DNA of 64,000 nt from Tenrec ecaudatus (Eukaryota > Chordata > Mammalia > Afrosoricida > Tenrecidae), in contig NC_134531.1 in assembly GCF_050624435.1 (NCBI RefSeq), forward strand, positions 253,780,812 to 253,844,811, in the 5' to 3' direction. The notes under the pieces are model-generated. The model saw nothing but the letters and a program-made list of their open reading frames with translations. It searched no databases and had not been told where the DNA came from. A program made the position numbers and the translations under genes. Shown in pieces: positions 57,531-64,000 of this stretch (positions within the stretch are counted from its first letter, which is position 1; every line of letters begins with the position of its first letter).

Positions 57531-58479
57531 GGTTCTCTCGTTTTTTAATATTTGGCTTTCAAATGTCTTTTGGACTTGCTATCTCTAATATATATGATTA
57601 AACACTATAAAATAGCTGGTTAAAACTTGGAAATGCATGAGCCTTGTCAAATACATCTTCATTCTTGGGTATATAGCTAAGCCACTTGCTTGGGAATTCT
57701 AATATTAATACCCTTAGGTCTTTTCTCTTAGCCTATTCAACTTTCTCAAAGATGAATCTATCTCCAGTATTTTGCCATTAGTTGGAACAAGCCAAAGAAG
57801 ACCAAAGACGGTTGTTAAATTCAGTATGAAAAATTTCAGTTAATTTTCCTTTTGCAGGTCAACATCAATTGTACAAAAAGAAATGCACTTTTCACCTCCA
57901 GTCTGGAGACCTTCCGTGATTCTAGTCAAAGAATGATGTATAACTGCATCTTCTCTTTTCAGCATCGCATTTGCAATGTAAATTAGGCTGCTTAGCAGCT
58001 TTTTCCAGTGTTCATTTGGAATTCAGCTAGTTCTAAGGTCTGTGGTCAACATTCATCAGATATCCAATTGCCAAAATGTGGTTGCCATTTTCATTGTTCC
58101 TATTCTTTTTGTTCTTGTAAGTCTTTTCAAAAGTGCCTTCATAGTTAGTAATTTTGAGGAGATTAAAGCTAAGTATGTGTATTCAGTTATCTGCATTTCA
58201 CTTGAACCAACATGTACTGTTTTACTAAATCTAGGATTCTGACTTTGGGATGTAATACACAGGAAATTATTGAAAAATTCTTCCAAAAGAAAATATATGT
58301 ATGACACTATAAGATAATTTACTATTTTATTGTGAGTTTTCCAACCTGAAACTTATAATAGTAAGACTAAATTGGTCCACAATAAACCGGAGGCCTTCTT
58401 GTTTATTATGCTAGAAAATTTCAGAATTCTAAAAGCAAAATAAAAGAAAAAAAATCCAGAAATTCTTTATAGTTAGATT
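57531..58479. other. Non-repeat stretch, nothing recognised
   Basis: No exon, RNA or young repeat identified. Confidence 0.4.
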
Positions 58480-58967
58480 TAAATCCTACCTTACAAACCG
58501 GATTAGACCAGAACATGCACACTGTTACAGATAAGAGCCTACAACACGGGGTAGGGGAATCCAAGATAGATAAACCCCTTTGGGGCCAACAATGAGAGTA
58601 GAGATACCAGGAGGATCAGGAGAGGGTGGGGGGAGGAAGGGAGAATCAATCACAAGGATCAACCTATAACTCCCTCCCAGGGGTACGAATTACGGAAAAG
58701 TGGGTTAGGGGCGATGGGGGATGATGTAAGATATGGAAATAATAATCTATAACTTAAGGGTTCATGAGGGAGTGCAGGCGGGCAGCAGAGGGAGGGGGAA
58801 GAAATGGGGAGCTGATATCAGGGGCTCAAGTGGGAAGAGAATGCTTTGAAAATGATGATGGCAGCATATGTGCAAATATACTTGACACAATGGATCAATG
58901 TATGGAATGTAATAAGAGATGTAAAAGCCCCTAATAAAAGTATTTAATAAAAAGAAAAGAAAAAAAA
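58480..58967 (+). mobile_element. L1-type LINE 3' region, plus strand
   Basis: From 'accttacaaaccggattaga' through 'gcatatgtgcaaatatactt' to the end AAGCCCCTAATAAAAG and an A-rich tail. 5' truncated. Confidence 0.85.
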
Positions 58968-58969
58968 GA

Positions 58970-60880
58970 TCATTACTGACATTTCAGAAATAGAGACTAC
59001 ATCAAAAGGGCAAAGGAATATTGAATCAACGGCTAAATTTGTGAGCTTGAACATAAATCTCTCAAGACTAATATGCTAGAACAACAATCAAAAGCACAAA
59101 AATCTGAAGAATTATGAGGGAAGCCATCAAGTGAAATAACTTACATGGGATACAGAATAGGAAAAGATGCCCGGGGGTGGGGGAGAGAACATAGGGTAGA
59201 TTGTCCAAGATTTATTGGAAGAAAATTCTCCTAACGCATGAAAGATGAGAAGACATGATGGATTCAAGAAGCTGAACAAACTATAAATGAAATAAATGCC
59301 AAAGGAATATCATATAGATATATAATTACATTTCCAAAACCATGGACAAAAAAGAATCCTGAGAGCTGCTTGCAAAAAAACAAGTTACCTACAAAAAGGA
59401 ACCAATAGGACTAAGTTCTGATTTCTCAGTAGAAACCATGCCATCAAGAAGGCAATGGGATTCTGTGTTTCCCGAGCCCCCTCTCTTTACTATACCTGTG
59501 TACATGTTCCAGTCTAGTCTGAATTGAGAAGCAGTACTGGGGTCATGATAGGGGGGGTGAGGAAGCCTCAAGAACCCAGAGGAATATTGTGTTTCATCAG
59601 TGCTTTACCTGTGCCCTGGTTGACTCATCCATTCTCTGTGACCCCTCTGTGGGGGAATTGTTCCATAGTCTATAGATGGGCTTTGGGTCTCTGCTCCACC
59701 CCTCCTCATTCTGGGAATAGCAATACCAGAAGGGATAAAGGGGGGAAGAGGAAGGGAGAAAGGGGAACCAATTGCAATGATCAAAATACACCCCCTCTAG
59801 GGAGAGGAACAACAGAAAACACGAGGGAAGAGAGACGGTGGTCAGTGTAAGATATGGAAATAATAACAATCTACCAAGGAGGTATGAGGGTGGGGTGGGT
59901 AATGAGGAGCTGATACCAAGGGCTCCAAACAAAGTAAATGTCTAGAAATGAATGAAGGCAAGATATGTGCAAACATGCCTGATACAAACAATGTATGGAC
60001 TCTAACAAGAGTTTTAAGAATCCCCAATAAAAGGATCTGTTAATAAAAAAAAGAAGGCAATGGGAGACATATATAAAAATCTGAAAGAAAAAAAATTCAC
60101 AATCAAAAATCATAACCTAGCAAACTGTACTTCAAATATGACAGTAAAATTAGTGCATTTCCAGATAAGCAGAATTTAATGGAGGTTTATGAAAGATAGA
60201 TCAACTTTACAAGAAATACTAAGGAGAGTTCACTGGACAGAAAACCAGTAGATAACAATTTAAGATTAATATGTCTGACAACAAAACCCAAAAGGCAACC
60301 TATATATAGAATTATCCAAAGGAAAACAAACCTATGAGACTGAAAGTAGGTACCTAAGCAATTTGCAGTGAAGACAATTGCAAGATAAAAAGAGAAAATA
60401 GTCTAAGTATAGAAATTTCAAATTGATTTCAAGCTAGAATAGACCATTTTACATTTGGAAAGAAATTTACAAATTACAAGAGAACCTCAAATAAAATGAA
60501 TAACCTCATCAAAATAAAAAAAGTATAGAGACTTAGTAAATGATAAAGCACAACCAATACAACGAAGAAACCCACAAACAAAATGAACTCAGTACAGAAA
60601 ATCTTGTAGAATGAAGTAGCCAGAAGTACGACAAGAGCACATACATAAAAAGATTAATAATGAATAATGATGGAGTTGCAAACACCTCATATATCATGGA
60701 TGATCCTTCAAGTAATTATCTTGAGTGAAATTAATCAATTACAAAAGAACAGACAGTATATGAGACCACGACTGTAACAGTCAAGAAAAAGTTTTCACAT
60801 AAAAAGAAACATATTTTGATGGTAACCACCAGAGTGGGAAGGGGAGTGAAGAGAGGTCACTGGCTAGAAGGTAAACACAT
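58970..60880 (+). repeat. Old HAL1/L1-like LINE, plus strand, interrupted
   Basis: A-rich sense strand with 'gcaaaggaatattgaatcaa', 'aatcataacctagcaaactg' and 'agaaatactaaggagagttc' resembles the HAL1-type LINE body. Interrupted by a younger LINE tail at 59461-60050. No open frame of note. Confidence 0.5.
59461..60050 (+). mobile_element. L1-type LINE tail with perfect 15-bp TSD
   Basis: AAGAAGGCAATGGGA occurs at 59446-59460 and 60051-60065. Between them lies the terminal 590 bp of the L1-type family, ending CCCCAATAAAAGG and an A-rich tail. Excising it restores the older HAL1-like LINE. Confidence 0.9.
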
Positions 60881-61850
60881 ACTTAACTTGGGTGAACGAG
60901 AGACAAGTTAGCACAAGAGGGAGGTTAGTAAAAGCAACCGGAGACAGAGAAAGTAGTGGGAGGAGTGCAAGAGTAGAGGCTACAGAAGTGAATACTGACA
61001 CACACCAGCCTGAAATTTATGAGTGGATGCATGGGCAGACATGCAGAATGAAGAGGCGTGGGAAAGAGAGGACTATTTCCACATATTCATGGACACATGA
61101 ATTTTATGGAGGATATTTCTGCATATGCATTTACCTAGGATGCCAATAGGTCCACGAATATGTGGAGCACACAGGGGGCAAAATTAGGAACACTTCTTAG
61201 AGGTAACTAAACATTTTCAGAGAATGAGCCCCTGAGCTAGGGGTAAGGACACACCAAGGTCAATGGGCGTAACATAGTTCACAAAGATAGCGTTCTACAG
61301 CCTACTTTGATGAGCAGTGCCTGGGGTCTTAAAAATTTGTGAGTAACCAGCTAAGGTACAGCTATTCATAGGTCTCCTGTCCAGGGAAAGAATGACGAAA
61401 ATTAAAGACATATGGAAACAATTAGTCCAATAGAATAATAGGCCATGGGAACATCAGTCTCTATGGTCCTGAGACCAGCAAAATTAAATGGTGCTTGGTA
61501 CCAATACCAACTGTTCTGAAAGAGATCATATATTAGAAGGTCCGAGACTGAGTGCCAGAAAAATGAGGAACAAAACTCAAAATCATAAAATAGACCAGGC
61601 TTACTGGTAGGATAGATTGTAGGAATTTCTGAGACCATGCTCCTTGGTCACCTATCAGACTTAGAAATGAACTCACACTCATGGCTAATTTTCAGACAAA
61701 GAAAATGTCTATAAGGGGCACAATAACACCAATGAGGTACACACACCTTTGAACAATCAACTATTTGATATAAAAAAGGAAGTATTTATATAAGGACAAA
61801 GTTCAGATGGGTTAGATAGGAGGTGGAATGGAAACAGGAAGTACAGTAAG
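60881..61850 (+). repeat. Older L1-type LINE 3' UTR
   Basis: 'gttctacagcctactttga', 'ggggtcttaaaaatttgtga' and 'agaccaggcttactggtagg' are shared in part with 63040-63535. Probably continues from the HAL1/L1-like body. Confidence 0.5.
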
Positions 61851-62383
61851 GAAATCAGTAAGTAATGTGATATATCACAGGTTCTCAAATTTATTTGGTC
61901 TGCTTCTCCCTTTTTAGGAAAAAGAAAATTTACTCAGCATGCCCCTGGCAACTAAAAATTGCTGCACTACCAGCCACAATCCAGGAAAAAGTATAGGTAT
62001 CTGTTTTGCAATCCCCTTGTTCATTCTACTGCCCCTACAGGAGGTACTGTGAATGGTAGTGACTGCAGTCAGAGATGAAACAAAATGTGTCTGAATTTTA
62101 AAACGTTAACTGGCTTATCTGCTCTGTAATTATTAATCCAATTTAAAATAAAATGTTGTAAGATTTATTAAATATATGGAAATAAAGACTAAGGAGGCGA
62201 GGCACAGAGATAATGGATCCAAAAAAATTGAGAAGAGCAAGATCAGAGTTGGCAAGTTGCACTGTGATGTTGGATCATTCTGACACCTAGTGGCCCAACT
62301 GTTACAGATGAAATAAACCAAACAAAAGTGGCAGAACAAAATGTTAAAGCAGGATGACTAGCACCAAGTCTATTTTCAGTGCT
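61851..62383. other. Nothing confidently recognised
   Basis: 'caggttctcaaatttatttg' at 61878 hints at an old hAT end, but no partner end was found. Confidence 0.3.
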
Positions 62384-62750
62384 GGTTGTGCTTAGGTACC
62401 ACTGAGTCAGTCAGTTCAGACTCAGAGCTCGCCTGTGTACCATGGAACGGAATGCCACCGGGTCCCTGCACCATCCTCCCAAATGTTCTCAGCGTTTGAG
62501 CCCATTGTTGCAGCCACTGCGGTGATTCATTTGTGGAGGGCTTTCCTTGCTCTCCCTGCCCCTTCACCTCACCAAGCATCATGTCCTTTCCCAGGGACTG
62601 CTCTCCCTGAGAACATGTCCAAAGGGGTCAGGCAAAGTCTTGCCATCCTTGCCTCTGAGAAGCATTGCAACTGGACTTCTTCCAACACAGGTCTGTTTGT
62701 TCTATTGGCAGTTCATAGACTTTCAATATTCTTTGCCAACACCATGTACT
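62384..62750 (-). mobile_element. BovB/RTE-type LINE, 3' end, minus strand
   Basis: 'gagcccattgttgcagccac', 'gtcctttcccagggactgct', 'gaacatgtccaaaggggtca' and 'attggcagttcatagacttt'. Only the terminal 370 bp. Confidence 0.85.
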
Positions 62751-63039
62751 ATGTTTATAATAACTTTACTATGACTAAAAGTAAGATTTCTCTCCATGTT
62801 ACATCATAAATCATTGTAACATCGTTAAAAAAATCTGGAATGACCCTAGTTTTATGGAGTCTTCTCCAGAGTAATCCTATCACCTATGTCTTCTGTGGGC
62901 TAATCAGTCCCCCAACCTTGGCTATTTCTTAACCCAAAACGCAGAAAGTTAATGGGTTTACAGGAAAAAAACAACAAAAGTACCTTTAATTTTTTTGAGA
63001 AATACTAGAGGTTTTCAATTGAATTTTACAATATGTCTA
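62751..63039. other. Nothing recognised
   Basis: No feature supported. Confidence 0.35.
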
Positions 63040-63535
63040 GAATTCTCGCTGCAGCTTAATGGTGTTAAGAAGCCGACATCAACACAATAGAGAAAAAAAT
63101 CCGCATGACTGGCATTAAATAGTAGTGGGTAGTGGAGGGTGCACTGTATTTGAAAACTTCTTAGCCATAACCAAACAGCCTGAAGGAGTAAGTCACTAGA
63201 CCTGGGGTGCAGGACCACAAGTCTTGGGGGACATTAGGTCAATTGGCATAACACAGGCTATGAAAGACAAGGTTCTACAACCTAGTTTGGCGACTATTGG
63301 TTGGGGTCTTAAAAGTTTGTGAGTGGTCACTGTAGGTGCAACTGAAAACACAGGGAGGAATGGGAAGTGTTAGAATAGAAGAATGGAAACAGAAAACACG
63401 GGGACATGAAACACACGATGCTACACTCGAGGGATCGAAATCAATGAGATCAAACAAAATGCATATGATGTGCTGAGTGAAACACTGATCAACTCTGTAA
63501 ACCATCTAATTTACAATAAAATGTTCAAAATTAGG
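63040..63535 (+). repeat. Older L1-type LINE 3' UTR with terminus
   Basis: 'ggttctacaacctagtttgg', 'tggggtcttaaaagtttgtg', 'gggatcgaaatcaatgagat' and the terminal 'acaataaaatgttcaaaatt'. Same family as 60881-61850. Confidence 0.6.
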
Positions 63536-64000
63536 TATAGAAGAAATAATTTATAACTACGTAAGACCACAAGGAGAATCTATGTTATCTTTTTGTCAGG
63601 GGAGAGAGTCATATGGGAACTATCTTTAGTTGTTCTGATAAAAAATGGGAATGGTTACTGACAGTAATGTCTAACATTTGCCTCAAAATTCATACATGCT
63701 TCAGTTACTAAAACTGACAGAAATTTATTGCCAGACATACATTTATTTATTAAAGTTTTATGTATATTGATTTAAAATATGCCATCACTTTATTTAAATA
63801 AATCCTTCAGAAAACTAATAGAATGAAATGGAGCAAGATATTGAATACTTACTGTAATGTGTTTTCTGACAGCAGGAAAAGGCAGAAATGAGGGGGGGAA
63901 GCAATGATGTGATAAAATAAAATGTAAACAGGAAATAAATAAGTGAACACAAAGGAAGTAAGAACTAGAAGCGCACAGTATGTGGGCCATACCTTGAAGC
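63536..64000. other. Nothing recognised
   Basis: AT-rich DNA up to the window edge with no supported feature. Confidence 0.4.

Noticed and set aside
61878..62060. Third hAT element beginning CAGGTTCTCAAA
   Set aside because: Only one end resembles a hAT terminus. No inverted partner or 8-bp duplication was found.

Overview
This is mammalian nuclear DNA, almost certainly from an afrotherian. The most common repeat is a tRNA-derived SINE of the AfroSINE type. It occurs with a BovB/RTE-type LINE whose 3' end carries the same trinucleotide-tailed sequence, and with several layers of L1-like LINE tails. A SPIN hAT element and an OposCharlie1-like hAT element are also present. Both families are known from patchy horizontal transfer among tetrapods, and both are reported from tenrecs, so a tenrec lineage is the best guess. 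This is inference from repeat content; no species marker gene is present.

I recognise no protein-coding exon of a host gene. The long reading frames at 21.1-22.3 kb overlap on both strands of a CpG island and look like a composition effect. The island (about 20.95-22.28 kb) is the only clear host regulatory feature and probably marks the first exon and promoter of an unidentified gene. It holds an inverted CCAAT box, GC boxes, three tandem 30-bp GC-box repeats, a good splice-donor match on the + strand and a CRE half-site.

Layout. At 1.5-3.6 kb a full-length U1 snRNA retropseudogene abuts a 1.8-kb L1-type tail. At 3.6-9.5 kb there is mostly single-copy DNA with scattered SINE, RTE and LINE pieces. 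At 10.0-13.4 kb lie an RTE tail, a pogo/Tigger-like element carrying a dimeric LINE-tail insertion, a second RTE tail and three SINEs. At 14-20 kb come LINE tails, MIRs, SPIN (17.04 kb) and the OposCharlie1-like hAT inside an AfroSINE (18.09 kb), followed by the CpG island. At 23-27.6 kb SINEs are scattered. At 27.9-40.3 kb RTE remnants dominate; one is split by a second Tigger-like element and another by a solo LTR. At 40.3-48.4 kb nested LINEs, RTE and SINEs form a mosaic. At 49-55 kb are old LINE and LTR pieces and at least one MaLR-type LTR. At 55-64 kb several L1-type tails are inserted tail-to-tail or into an older HAL1-like LINE.

No set of genes here works together. The content is a stratified record of retroposition and DNA-transposon invasion in which target-site duplications and interruptions give relative ages: Tigger after RTE, solo LTR after RTE, OposCharlie1-like after AfroSINE, L1-type tail after HAL1-like.
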